From Adiantum capillus-veneris (Eukaryota > Streptophyta > Polypodiopsida > Polypodiales > Pteridaceae), in NCBI GenBank assembly GCA_014529385.2, contig CM043943.1, positions 103,574,355 through 103,638,354 on the forward strand: DNA of 64,000 nucleotides, given 5' to 3'. Position 1 is the first letter of the stretch; each line of letters begins with the position of its first letter. Under the pieces are notes generated by a model, which was not told the DNA's origin, made no database searches, and saw nothing but the letters and a program-made list of their open reading frames with translations. Made by a program: the position numbers and the translations under genes. This document shows positions 1 to 18,060 of the stretch, one piece after another.

Positions 1-35
1 CTGGCACCCCATTTTTGGAATCCATAGAACAATCA

Positions 36-543
36 TTAATAAACCTCCCACAATAATCTCCATCTTTTGAACACCGCACCAAAACAAGTCATCTTTCTCA
101 ATGTTAATGCAACGCAAATGCCCATAGCATGTGCTAAATCTAACAACACCAATAAAACTATCGCTACTACAAGTGACATAATCTTCCACATGTGATTAAC
201 ATGTCTTAGCTCCATACCACTCATATGTAATGTAGCCATCATATTTAGCTGGGAGCTCATACGTCTAGACCACCTTCTTGGCTTGATGGAGTGCAATATA
301 TAATTTTCTTTGTGGTGGCACGCACTTAACCATGCCAATCACACTTGCATTGATCTTTGAGTGATCTAAATTGTGTAGATCATCATTTAATAGATCTCCA
401 TTGTTGTATTTCTTGTCTTGAGAAGCTTTGTCGATGCTTGCATCAATTTGATCCTCACTTCTAACATCTACCTTGTAGAACCAGTGCATCTCATGATCGA
501 GCATAAAAGTTTCCTCATCATCATTTGATATTGTAGCCTCCAA
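36..543 (-). pseudogene. Decayed unidentified ORF, one frame with two stops
   Basis: Read on the minus strand, a single frame runs from about 543 down to 36 and is interrupted by two in-frame stops (near 265 and 198). The residues before, between and after the stops look protein-like: PPQRKLYIALHQAKK, then TYELPAKYDGYITYEWYGAK, then CYGHLRCINIEKDDLFWCGV. The last piece has Cys and His residues that could belong to a zinc-binding domain. I do not recognise the family. The stops, and the fact that the frame may run past the window edge, suggest an old transposon protein or a dead gene. An overlapping frame gives a 100-codon ORF with a hydrophobic run, which I take to be a shadow. Confidence 0.3.
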
Positions 544-1430
544 CTTTACTTGCGGTCCACATAATGTTAGCGATCAAAGATAGAAATTGGCATTACAAAG
601 CTCAAAATGTTCTTGCACAGAAGCAACTACTAGTGAATAAAACAATAGTACTACCTTATGTCCACGTCATGGCCCAAAAATTGTAATACATCTCCCCATG
701 GGTTAATAGTGTGACAATCATAATTTTAGAAATATTGATACAAACAAAAATGAAGCAGTGGTAGTGTATAGATTGCTACAAAATCAAAGTTTTAGATTTA
801 TTTCGAATGTTTTTACTTGAAATTTTAGTCATAACTACAAGCTGCCTGAGGAGCTGGTTCGCACGTTCATGTACCTATACTTGCCAATCGTGGCTTTCTT
901 TAATATATTATGAAAGAATGATTCTCACTGTATGAATTTTTACAAAGTGAGATCAAATATTTAAAACAATTTTCCCGAATTGTTCAAAAAAAAACGTGCC
1001 CTATCAATTAATGTAATAGAATGGCAATTTTTATCACCCTCCTGAAAGCCAAACCCAACTGTATGCCCTGCATTTCTCCTGCGCAAATCTTTAAAAGAAA
1101 ATTTTGATTTCCCCAATTCATGGAATATCTTCCTTCTCAGGCAAATTAATTCTTCTGCTCATGCATCCTTCCTAGCTCTAAAGAGCTCGACTGTCTCTAA
1201 CGGTATCGTTTGGCTGAGGATAGATTTTGAGCGCTCCCTCCAGCATGGCAGGAGGGGGCCCGTTGCCACCTCAGTAGGCTTGCCATCGTGGCGTGAGCGC
1301 AAGAGATTTCTCTCAAAGCTGCACAGTGTAGTGCTCAAACTCTTGCTCCTGCCCCGTACGACCCGAAAAAGTCCAGAAGGCAGTTTTCATGGATTGCTAG
1401 AGCTTATTTAGCACTCACTATCTTTATTTA
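544..1430. other. Noncoding interval
   Basis: AT-rich sequence with no supportable ORF. A 25-bp motif at 1212-1236 (GGCTGAGGATAG, then TTTTGAGCGCTC after one A) recurs in inverted orientation at 7827-7851. Nothing else is recognised. Confidence 0.5.
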
Positions 1431-7684
<6,254 letters not shown>

Positions 7685-7852
7685 GTTCTGGAGGACGATT
7701 GTGACTTGATTAGCTTGGCAGCTTTTCATGGGTTATGGAGGACGACTGTGACGTTCTGGAAAATTGACATCGCCAGCTTGGAGAAGATGCTAGGATGGCA
7801 CAAGGACTTCAAGCGCTAGCTCAGCTGAGCGCTCGAAATCTATCCTCAGCTG

Positions 7853-7890
7853 TGGGCAAATGAAATGAAGGGTGGAAAGCTTTAAGGGAG
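7853..7890. repeat. Third copy of the foldback arm
   Basis: Begins TGGGCAAATGAAATGAAGGG and continues through GGAAAGCTTTAAGG. It is the same sequence, in direct orientation, as the left arm of the foldback element at 8331. The intervening 440 bp (7891-8330) are C-rich and have no recognisable coding content, although a 137-codon open frame exists there. Confidence 0.75.
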
Positions 7891-8330
7891 CTTGGTGCTC
7901 GGCCACCCCTTCTCTGACTCGTCTCTGAGCGACCTTCTTTGGGCCCCCCTTCAAACCTGTGCCCTTGACCTCTTCTATAGTCCATTTGCAGCCCTATTCT
8001 CTGTGGTGCTAAGGCCACCCTGCAGCCCCCTCTTTGAACTTGGTACCTGCACACCTCCTCTCTTCTGGAAGGCACTCCAAATGAGGCTCATCCCACTCCT
8101 GCAGCGCTATGAGGTCCCTCTCTCAGACAACACAATCCAGCCTTATCACTTGTTGGTAGCCCCTTGCTGTACCTTTGTTTTTCAAGCTCCAGCAGGCTTT
8201 TTTTGCCTTCTCTGCGGTCCTCCCCTCTCTGCAACCCCGCGTGGCCTCAAGAGTCCTCCCCTTCTCAGAAGCCTCCCTCCCTCATTGCTCGCCCTGCTTC
8301 TCTAATCCTGAGGGGCGGCTCCACGTGGGG

Positions 8331-9012
8331 CGGGCAAATGAAATGAAGGGTGGAAAGCTTTAAGGAGCTGCCATCGCCATCGCTATCATTGCTAGCACCG
8401 CAAGAGCCTTCAACAGCTTCTGAACGACCTACTACTGGTAGCTAGAGTGGTTTTCCTATGGTTAGGGCATGCGCCATCTCACATACACACACAGCTTTAA
8501 TGGAGCCCTGCTACATCCACCAAGAGGTCTGCCACACGGCTCATGTAGCCATGTTATTGAAGTAGCCAGCTCTTGTTTGCCACCTCTCTACACTAGATCA
8601 GGTTTGAAACATTCATAAGACCTGTTCCAGGTGGGCAACCATATTGTTTAAGCTTCTCCATGGAAAGGCAAGAGTCATCATTTGCGTGGAGACCTCCTCT
8701 TAGGTACCTCTAAAAAGTACCTGTAGTCATCCACGCTGGCATGGATGGCTACAGGCAGTTTGTTTTACATAGAATAAGGTTATTGTGCATGGTTGTGCTC
8801 CTATTGCAGCATCATCTATTTGATAAGGTGGGTTTAATTGAAGTGTGCTGTAGTAGTAGTAGTAGTAGGTCATTCAAAAGCTGCTGCAGGTTGTTGCAGG
8901 GCCAATTATGAGGAGTTTATGGCCTAAAATATCTTGGTGGTGATGCCAGCAAAGATAGCGATTGTGATGGCAGCTCATTAAAGCTCTCAACCCTTCATTT
9001 CATTTGCCCACC
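8331..9012. mobile_element. Putative foldback (long-TIR) element
   Basis: Left arm 8331-8398 and right arm about 8946-9012 are inverted copies of each other. They match at roughly 85% of positions over about 67 bp, including GGGCAAATGAAATGAAGGG and GAGCTGCCATC. A second inverted pair (8579-8605 with 9037-9063, core CTAGATCAGGTT) lies partly outside, so the region folds back at two scales. There is no ORF and no obvious target-site duplication. A GTA-trinucleotide run sits near 8852-8868. This fits a non-autonomous foldback or MITE-like element, or a rearranged inverted duplication. Confidence 0.45.
8721..8754. repeat. 34-bp near-palindrome, copy 1
   Basis: The 17-nt halves pair at 14 of 17 positions. 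The right half ends ATGGATGGCTACAG. It is followed by a GTTTGTTTT stretch. The same element recurs at 9220 and 10262. Confidence 0.85.
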
Positions 9013-9219
9013 TGACACAGGTTTTATGCATGCTTGGAACCTGATCTAGCGGAGAGAGGTGGTGAGCGAGAGCTCGCTGCTTCAATTGAATGGCTACAAT
9101 ATGAGCCGTACGGCATGCCTCTTGGTGGATGGGCTCCTTCTACTGGACTTGCAGGGTGGCTGAGGTCAACTCGGCTTGGGCACTGAGTGCGATGTGCTAT
9201 TGACAGCTTTTCAAACTAC

Positions 9220-9253
9220 CTATAGCAATCCACGCTGGCGTGGATGGCTACAG
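9220..9253. repeat. 34-bp near-palindrome, copy 2
   Basis: 14 of 17 positions pair. The right half contains GCGTGGATGGCTACAG and is followed by GAAGTTATTTTTC. The left flank CTTTTCAAACTAC resembles the left flank of copy 3 (CTTTGCAAACTCT), so homology extends beyond the hairpin. Confidence 0.85.
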
Positions 9254-10261
9254 GAAGTTATTTTTCATAAGCGTGCATGCCTCCTCATAACGCCGGCCAG
9301 CTACGGTAGTTCTATGATCGCATGCACTGGCTTCTTCTTGCCACAACGAGATGACATATTGTCACCACTAATATGCTTGACCCTATAGAGATATCACTAG
9401 GAGCCTCCATATATACTCATTTGGATGCCTACCTGGATTACCTTCGAGTTTTGGGCTGCACCAAGGGACCATGGGTTTGGCCTGAAAAGGCATCCAGGGA
9501 TGCCCGTAGGCACATGATCTGTGGGTGCATAGAATATTCCAGTTCAGACAAGTACCATGATTGACAGACCATAGTTTGCCATTATATAGTGCTCTTAGCC
9601 AACCAAGATTATCATTACAAGATCCCTTTGCCCCTTATGTATTTGTCATGACAAATAGCCAGCTTTCAATTTACATGAAGCAAGCCAAAACACAGACATC
9701 ACCTATGCATGCCTACTCCGTAGCACCACACGCAAGCCTGCCTGCTCCTTAATCCTATGAGGAAAAGTCCTAAGGAAAGAACTAGACCAAACATCCCGTT
9801 TGCAAAACGCCAAGCAAGATGGGACTCTGGATGAGTCAGATAAACTCTTTCAGGTATTCTTTTGAATATTCTGAACCCTTTGCAAGTCAAGCTGAAAACA
9901 ACTTTAGTGGCTTACTTTCACATGTTTACAAGAGTTTGAAGTGCTAAAATTGAGCGACACTTACCTTGATAGCTTGTTGCAACTTGATGCCTGAATAACG
10001 TGGTGATAATGGTGCTAATCTTTGCTGCTAATATTGCTCTAGCTCATGCAGCTACTACAAATGGGGGTCAATCTCATGATAGTTTTGCAATAGTACATGG
10101 TCGGTTGTGACTGATCAAGGGTGGCCAAGCTAGTGCCACTGCTTCCATTTCAATATGAGTGTGATAATGCAGAGCTGGTTTCTTGGCTGAACATGATAAG
10201 AGGCACCATTATTGTGAGAGCAATATTCCTATCATATCATCAAGTTACCTTTGCAAACTCT

Positions 10262-10295
10262 CTATACCCATCCACGCCGGCGTGGATGGCTACAT
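10262..10295. repeat. 34-bp near-palindrome, copy 3
   Basis: The centre ATCCACGCCGGCGTGGAT is a perfect 18-bp palindrome. The outer positions bring it to 14 of 17 paired. It is followed by GAGGTTTTTTTC. Confidence 0.85.
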
Positions 10296-10612
10296 GAGGT
10301 TTTTTTCTCCCAAGTTTTTAAGTACTATATAATCAATGAAATAAAAGCTACTGGTGTGTCATAATTCTCAAAAGTTTTTGAATCATTGTTGTAAATCAAA
10401 ACGTACCACTGTGATAACACACGCGATTGTTTTTAAATTTGGTCATCACTTGCTAGAATTTGTTAGCTCCTTCAAGCCATCCAAGGTAGCATAGATATTG
10501 CCGTCATGGTAGGCTAGAAGGAGTTTCTGAGTTAGTTTTTTTATTATTATTATTGTAGTGAAATTGGTTTGGTATTGCAGTAAAGTAAGAAAATTGGTTT
10601 TTGTTGTGTTAT

Positions 10613-11031
10613 ACTAGTCCTTCTACTCGTGGACAAGGTTGGAGAGAAAGACGACCTTCTTTAAATCAACCTTCAAGTATTTTAGAAAGTAGTGATGAAA
10701 TAAGCGTGGTCTCTATCATTGATATGACAGGAGGCTTGGAGACACAAGAGGAGGAGATGCAAAGTTGAAACTGGGGGCTTGGCTCCATACATGAAGTTGA
10801 TGAGTCTCCTGCTCCACAAGAGGCATGCTTACAAATAGTGCCCTATGTTGTAAGAGATGAAGTAACAATAGACACAAAGTTCGGGGATGAGCACAAGATC
10901 TATATGCATTGAGGACATGATATTATTCAATTTACTTCTTGCATTTTTAGTTGTTTTGATTGTCCACCAATTACTTTATGTCGATTGAATACCTATGCAA
11001 GGGTGAGAGGTTTAAGCGATCGATGATTATA
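10613..11031 (+). pseudogene. Unidentified coding remnant
   Basis: One plus-strand frame stays protein-like for about 140 codons with two internal stops (near 10766 and 10911). It begins PSTRGQGWRERRPSL, continues through SSDEISVVSIIDM and VVRDEVTIDTKFGDEHKIY, and ends near LCRLNTYARVRGL. Codons look non-random and acidic segments alternate with basic ones. I do not recognise it. Further protein-like pieces follow at about 11240-11440 in other frames (LLPSWDPIWVDIHKDFK). It could be a dead gene or a non-LTR or DNA-transposon ORF. Confidence 0.3.
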
Positions 11032-11869
11032 GTGGATTGAAAGATTCTGTTGCAAAGGAGGGCTATATGCAAGAAAAAGGAGATTTCATTGTTTCAATTT
11101 GGAATTGTAAGAAGGAGGAAGCTTATGTGACAAGCATTTCATTTTCCTACTTTGGTCCTTCTTTGGTTGCTAAGTGTTCTTTGTTGTTGTCATAAATAGT
11201 TGCTAAGTGTTCCTTTTTTGTATGTGCTTATGTATTTTATAGAGGAGCTTCTTCCATCATGGGACCCAATATGGGTTGATATACACAAAGACTTTAAGAT
11301 AGAGCTTTCTAAAAGACCTTTTGTACATATTATATATTTGTGAGTATGTGGAAAAGGTGCAAATGTCTAGGGAATTGAGCCAAAGAATAGATCATGCTAG
11401 GCAGACAATGACAAATTAAGGACTTAAAAGGAGGAGGAGAAGATTCAAAATTATTTAGCACTCGAATATGGAGAGTGTTGGAAAGGTGATTGCTTTGTAT
11501 TTGTTTATATGTTTTACGCATAGCGATAATATTTATTGAAGCTTGGTTTCTTTGTTCATCACTAACAAATTACAGTTGTTAAATATTGTTGATCCGAACC
11601 TTGGACCGGATTGATGGTTCGAGTCCTTTCACTCAAGTTGGTCCTTATATTTGTGCTACGCTTGAGAAACTGAACTTGATTGCTATGCATGACGCTCCTG
11701 TTTTGAGCAAGCTATTATGGGTTTCTCATTAATGCTTGAAAAATCTTGCGTTAAAATTGTAGTGTGGATTTTTTTGTGTGGATCATGACATGGTCTTCAT
11801 ACTTGTATAACAGCTTTGCTACTCGCTCGGGTTTCTCATTGCTCGACAAATTTTGCTCGGGTTACGGTA
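11032..11869. other. Mostly noncoding interval
   Basis: Contains scattered coding-like pieces continuing from upstream. Two related segments of about 30 bp share GGGTTTCTCATT followed by a GCTTGA/GCTCGA core (near 11719 and 11829). The second already belongs to the edge of the copia remnant. Confidence 0.35.
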
Positions 11870-13957
11870 AGACTCGCACATAAGCAATACATCCCAACAC
11901 TTTAAAATCTAATACATCTGGTTTTTCACCATTGAACTTTTCTTTAGGTCTCAGATCATGTATTGCAGACACCTGTAGAAACAGCCTCAACCCAATAACA
12001 ATGAGTCATATTCTTCTCATTCATCAATGCTCTAGTCACTTTTGCAGTGTGCCTATTCTTCTACTCAGCAACACCATTTTGTTGTGGAGTATACCTGCAT
12101 GAAAACTACCTCTGAATTCCATGTTTTTTCAAAAAACCATTGAATTCATTGGAGAAGTATTCTCCCCCTCCATCTGACCTTAGACACTTTATATGTTCAT
12201 TTTTTTTTCGACCATAACTTTGAAATTCTCAAAATTCATAAACATCTCATTTTTTTGCTTCATGAAGTAGACCCATACCTTCTTTGTATGTCCGTCAGGG
12301 AAACTCACATAGTATCTACATCCACCCATAGATGCAGTCTTTGCCGGACCCCATACATCTGTATCCACTAAATCCAATGCATTCGTGCTTACATGCTTAT
12401 TATGAGGAAATGATTCTTTTTCCTAATTTCCAATTTGACAAGCTTCAAATACTTTCTGCATTTCAACAACTGAAAACATAGGTAAACCTGTAACCATCTC
12501 TTTAGTCTGCATCATTTTCAGCCTCTGCAAATTTACATGACCAATACGTTTGTGCCAAAGCTCTATATTTGGAACAACACCTATACCTCGTGCAAACATG
12601 GCAGCATTCACCACGACATGTTTACATCCAAAGTAAACATTCTTCCCACTTTATTTCCTTGCACAACCAACCTTCCATCCTTCTTATGCTCTTTGACAAA
12701 GAGACCATTGGAGTTAAACCTGACTTGTAAACCCTGCTCAACCATTTTTCCAACAGAAACCAGGTTCTTTGTAATGTTGGGTACTTGTAGTACATCGAAT
12801 AGGTACTTCACTTTACCATCTATCATAAACAATGGCACATTTCTTGTATGCATAATAGGATGTGCAATATCATCCCCAGTTTCTACATAACCAAGATTCT
12901 ATAAAGTTTGTATTTTCTTAAACCATTCACCATGGCTGGTCATGTGAATAGATGCGCTAGAATACACATACTAGACATTATCACTTGATTTTTTCACATT
13001 TTCAGACATAGTATTCAGTATGTGATGCACCACAAATAGCCTCTCGAGCACATCTGCATTCCTTCTAGTAGATGCATAATTATTTTATTGCATCCTGTCC
13101 GGACAGTCGCGTTCAAAGTGACTATGTCTTCCACAGCCCCAACATACTACATTTCCATGTTGACCTGCATTATTGCGCTATGCATTTCCACGACCTCTTG
13201 GACTCCCCCTGACTTGAAAGTTTCCTCAACCACCACCTGTGTTATGATCATAATTGTTGTGATGTTGTTGTGCTTAGTGGTTGCCTCTTCCTTGGCCTTG
13301 TCCATGACTTGTACCATGTCCTCTTCCACTTCCTCTATTGTTCAAAAGGACCAGTTCATAATTGTTTCCACCCTGCATAGAGGAGTCTTCTTCATCTTCC
13401 TTCTCTTCCACAATCAATAAGGACACTAAATCTGTAAAGAAGGGATTTTTCTCTCGAATATGGATGGCAATTTTAAACTATTTGTACTCAGGACCCAAAC
13501 CTTGTATACAGATTTCTACTTTATCATCATCATCGACTGTAACACCAATTGATGCAAGTGACTCACATATGTTCTTTATCTTCAACAAATAGTCTTTGAT
13601 GGACAAGCTTTTCTTTTAAACAGTATTCAGCTCAATCTTCAATTGTAGCTTCCTTGCCTTTGTGCTCCCTTTGTGTTGGTCATCCTGTATATGCCCAATC
13701 ATAGTCTCTTGTACACTGACATAAAGCCAGTACATGACCTTACGAGCATCTTGGTTCCAATCTTTAAATTTCTTAATTTGCACAGCAGTCCCACCTTCCT
13801 CTCGCAATAGTGGTGCTATCTCATGCTCTCCATCAATGTAGTCCCAATAAACTTTGCCCGTAAGGAAATTGGTCATTTTGAACTTCCAAGCATAGAAGTT
13901 GTTATTTTCTAGCTTGTCACTAACAATCTAGTTAAGCGCATCATTGTTGGATGACAT
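11870..13957 (-). mobile_element. Ty1/copia remnant, gag to integrase, truncated before RT
   Basis: Read on the minus strand from an ATG at 13957-13955, the frame starts MSSNNDALN with an early stop, then enters a copia gag domain (NFYAWKFKMTNFLTGKVYW). A CCHC zinc knuckle CWGCGRHSHFERDC lies near 13100-13150. The protease site is corrupted (SSAS in place of DSGAS, near 12955). A GAG-pre-integrase segment (ELWHKRIGHVNLQRL) and integrase segments follow (DLVDTDVWGP; CLRSDGGGEYFSNEF; TPQQNGVAE near 12070). Similarity fades at GEKPDVLDFKVLGCIAYV near 11870-11930. No reverse transcriptase, RNase H or LTR is visible, so this is a 5'-half fragment with stops and frameshifts. Confidence 0.88.
13100..13957 (-). 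pseudogene. Copia gag (UBN2-type) with CCHC knuckle, degenerate
   Basis: Part of the copia remnant. The clearest open part spans 13876-13616 (86 codons, starting MTNFLTGKVYWDYIDG), a typical gag-polypeptide segment. The N-terminus reaches an ATG at 13957 but carries a TAG at codon 10. Downstream frames shift before the C-X2-C-X4-H-X4-C knuckle. Gag would package the element RNA into virus-like particles in the cytoplasm; this copy cannot make a full protein. Confidence 0.8.
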
Positions 13958-14799
<842 letters not shown>

Positions 14800-14976
14800 T
14801 GTTGTCTCATGGGTCAACATTATGACATAACTGAACAAAGCCTTATCTTTTGAGAGTTATGAAATGGTACGGATTATGGTTAAAAACATCATTTGCAATG
14901 AGTATTAGTCTAGTTGTAGAGGTTGGGGTGCATTTTACCCCTGGAACTCTATTTTAGGTTTAACCTATGGTAGCCT

Positions 14977-14988
14977 TAGTATATAAGG
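14977..14988 (+). promoter_or_regulatory. TATA box in the outer 5' LTR
   Basis: TTAGTATATAAGG-type motif about 178 bp into the LTR. It is conserved at the equivalent place of the 3' LTR (33677-33687) and would drive element RNA on the plus strand. Confidence 0.55.
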
Positions 14989-15040
14989 TACCTAGGTCAT
15001 TTTGTAAAGAGTTATCACAGTTTTAAGCTGCCGTCAACTA

Positions 15041-15044
<4 letters not shown>

Positions 15045-15112
<68 letters not shown>
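15045..15112. repeat. (GA)n array inside the 5' LTR
   Basis: About 68 bp of pure GA. The matching part of the 3' LTR (33754-33779) is short and interrupted by GGAA, so the array grew, or was purified, after the LTR copies separated. Confidence 0.95.
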
Positions 15113-15113
<1 letters not shown>

Positions 15114-15678
15114 ATGAGATTCATTCTGATGAAACTCCCCGCTCGTTCATCACATTGGAGGTGTGGCTGCACCATCGCGCTACGCTTGGTGAAATCTACA
15201 CATCAACACCAAGCATTCCTTGCAGAATGGAGCACGCAGAATGACGCATCTATGAGTTATTTCGGATGTAAGTATATCAAACGATGTCTATTTTTTTCTT
15301 GCAAGTAGTCTTTGTCTTCCTATGAATTTTTTGTAGATGGGTCTAGGGTGAGGGTTTTGAGTATACAGGCTTTGGGACAGGTGTATCCTAGTGAGGGGAT
15401 GGTGTTCCTTAAGTCCCGTACGATTCTGGTATGGTTTAGTGACTTTCTTTCCGTTTGTGTACATGTGGGTTGGATGGTGTAGTTGAAAGTAGTGAGATTC
15501 TAGATTGTGGTTTAGTGAGCCTTCTAGAGTGTTGTATTCGTGGGATGGTCTCAATCTTGCAAGCTGAAGAGATTGCCTCCATGTGCCTATCATGTCATCT
15601 GTGTCCTCAATTGACATTTTGTTGATTTAGGTTGTGTTGCATGCACTTTACAGGTGGTGTGATTCTCTCCCGCAACAT

Positions 15679-15698
15679 TGGCGCCGTTGCCCGGGACA
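15679..15698 (+). other. Primer binding site of the outer element
   Basis: TTGGCGCCGTTGCCCGGGAC follows the LTR end by one base. Closely similar PBS sequences occur in plant Ty3 elements of the Tat/Athila group. It would pair with the 3' end of a host tRNA to prime minus-strand DNA synthesis. Confidence 0.75.
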
Positions 15699-17450
15699 CA
15701 AGGACTTGAGTAGGTAATTCTACTAACACTCGTGTAATGGTGGCTTGCTTTAGTTTTGACTAAAGAAAGCATTTTTCTTAAGTGGATCCGGAAGAGGTTG
15801 TTCCGAGATCAAGTGGATAGCCAGGAAGCGTGTGTCTTGCCGAGGGTCTGTGGCTAGGTAGATTTAGTTAGTATTTTTAGATTAGAGTAGTTGTTGGTGG
15901 TTGAGTGATTTGTGAGGTGATAAAAGCGTTTGCTAGTCCGTGAGTGGCAATGAAGCGTTTTTCTACTCATAGATGCAAAAGCCCGTATGATGTGTAGGAG
16001 TAGCTTTAGGTAAGTGATCCGATTCTGATCTAGAGCTATTCATCACTGATTTATTTGCTAAAGTGATTGTTTGCATAAATTTAGAATCTTTAAAAAGTCT
16101 TATTTTGAGGAAAAAATGCAATAAACAGCTTTTTGTTGATATTTTTGCATGATTGATTGATGATGAGCATATAAGATGGCATGTGCAATAGTTCTGTGTA
16201 CAAAAACTGTAATTCTGTAAACTTAGATATCACATGTGTATGATGTCTCAAGGGGTATCTAGAGACCAAATTGAAGAATTTGTCTACACCAAAGTGTTCA
16301 AAAGGGGGGTTTTACCCTAGCTGCACGTTGAGACTAGAGTTTTGACCAACTCTTGACACCCAAAAGACAAAAGACGAGGTGTCAAAAAAGAAAAAAAAAG
16401 AAACTTGTGATCCTGAGTATGTTTTTGCATGAAAATTGGTAAAAGTGCTTGAGAACCTAGAGACTTGGAGATGCTTGTGAATGAATTTTGTCGGAAAATT
16501 CACAGCAAACATCATATGTGTATGATGTCTGAGGGGTGATTTTGGCAGCAATTTTGAACTTACACCCATCCTCTGCATGTTGTGTTGAGCACATACAAAA
16601 AATTTCATTTCATTTGGCTTATATATTGTAAGAGTCAAGAGGAAAACACATCTTCTCAGCACAATGATTCACGGATGAGTGAGTCCATTGCAAAACTAGT
16701 GGCACCTATTGATCAAGAAACATTTATTAATGAATTGGTCAAGAGGTTAGGTCCTCTTGTAAATGCTGATCTGGAGAGCTTAAGTGATGCAAAATGGAGA
16801 GAAAATGGATAAATAATAAGAGATAAGAGTGTTACTATAGCATGGAAATTTCTAGGGAGAGGTATGTACAACCTATTCTAGTAGCACCTACCCCACCTAG
16901 ATACGCTATGGGGAATGTGCTAGGACTAGTAGGCGTTTCAAGGCTGCAGCTTGTCTTAAGACCACAACCTCTACTGCCAGGTGCTAGAATGCCTAGCATC
17001 TAATAAGCAAGCACTAGTACCAACTCCAATATATTATAACAACCAAAGTGGGTACTGGACTTCGAAGCGACAAAAGATGAGAGAAACACAAGGAGTGGGG
17101 AGACCAGTACAACCTCCACCTCCAATGGTTTGACCTGAAGGAAGAAGGTATGAGATGGATGAAAGGACATTGCGATTCATTCTGAATAGAGGCTTAGCTA
17201 GGCTAGAGCCTATTTATAGCCAAGAGGAATTGTAAGAAGATGCTCCTCAACTAGAGTGTCATAAAAGCCGTGACAACCACTTGGTCAAACAATGTCCTCA
17301 AATGGAGAGCACTGAAGTGAATGCCGAGTCATTAACCGATTGTCTAAAAAATCCAAAATGAGTCATTTAGATCACAATGATTGTCTCAGGAATTTTTCAG
17401 CTACCCAATGGCTTGGAAAATGAAAACGTCTTACCAGTTCAAGTAGTTAC
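15699..17450 (+). pseudogene. Outer element: leader and N-terminal gag, degenerate
   Basis: The first ~950 bp are leader-like with no coding signal; a diverged duplication of about 28 bp (near 16229 and 16512, sharing GTGTATGATGTCT) lies there. From about 16650 a gag-like frame appears: SESIAKLVAPIDQETFINEL, then after stops RRYEMDERTLRFILNRGLAR, then CHKSRDNHLVKQCP, a damaged zinc knuckle that keeps only part of the Cys/His set. It reaches LENENVLPVQVVT at 17450, where the Ty3 insertion interrupts it within the sequence GTTAC. The frame resumes at 24942. Confidence 0.65.
17446..17450. other. Target-site duplication GTTAC, left copy
   Basis: Matches 24942-24946 exactly. The two copies flank the TG...CA ends of the inserted Ty3 element. 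Confidence 0.93.
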
Positions 17451-18049
17451 TGAGAGCGGGAAAAAGAGCAGTGCAATCGGGTGGCCTCTGTACTCGTGCA
17501 CACTCCACAAACCACACCTCATGCAAACAAGAAAAGAACAAAACAAAGGGGGCACCACCCTAAATTAAGAGGTTTAGGGACCTCACACATAGTGCACATA
17601 GGCAAGTGAGACTTCTGGCATTATGATGGCATCAAAACATATGGCAAAACACATAGAAACGAAGCTTAGGGACCTTATGTAGCATATATATACACAAGAC
17701 ATCAGCTTAACAATACAACGACATCTGATCATACATAACAAGGATATAGAGAAGCAAGCCAAGGATGGCATAATCCCTTGTCAAAAACAATCAACCCAAC
17801 AAGTAGGTATGATCCTACTAGCAACACATCAATACCTTAGAGAATGATGGCGAGGATGGTGGCCATGGAGCATGAGAGAAGACTCCTTATTTAGGTTTTA
17901 GGGCTAGTAATGTAGCATACTAGAGGGAGAGAGAGAGAGGGAGAGAGAGTAGAGCTCCATCCATAGCTCCCCGTTGTGAGCAATGTCGTCATAGCTTCAT
18001 TGCTTGGTGAAGGGGGTGAAGTGTTGTGGTTTTGAGTGAGAGAAGGCCT

Positions 18050-18060
18050 CCTTATATAGG
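18050..18060 (-). promoter_or_regulatory. LTR TATA box (left copy)
   Basis: Reads CCTATATAAGG on the minus strand. The same motif lies at 24045-24055 in the right LTR, where it would drive transcription of the element. Confidence 0.6.

Larger units (their letters stand above)
9064..10612. other. Noncoding interval containing two palindrome copies
   Basis: No gene is supportable. Palindrome copies 2 and 3 lie here and are listed separately. An (ATT)n run is present near 10543. Confidence 0.45.
14800..15677 (+). repeat. 5' LTR of the outer element
   Basis: Starts TGTTGTCTCATGGGTCAACA and ends CGCAACA immediately before the PBS. It aligns along its length with 33470-34405. It lacks a segment of about 30 bp and another of about 100 bp that the 3' copy has. 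It contains a TATA motif (14977-14988) and an expanded GA array. Confidence 0.85.

Noticed and set aside
7892-8305. 137-codon open frame, Pro/Leu/Ser-rich
   Set aside because: It lies in a C-rich stretch between repeat arms. Overlapping frames are also open, and the composition follows base composition rather than a protein family.
8721-10295. Bacterial-type intrinsic terminators
   Set aside because: Hairpin followed by T-run has the right look, but the surroundings are a plant nuclear genome with no adjacent gene ends; treated as an unexplained repeat.
11600-11645. tRNA or SINE B-box (GGTTCGAGTCC)
   Set aside because: The T-arm stem does not pair, no A-box is found at the right distance, and no cloverleaf can be drawn.
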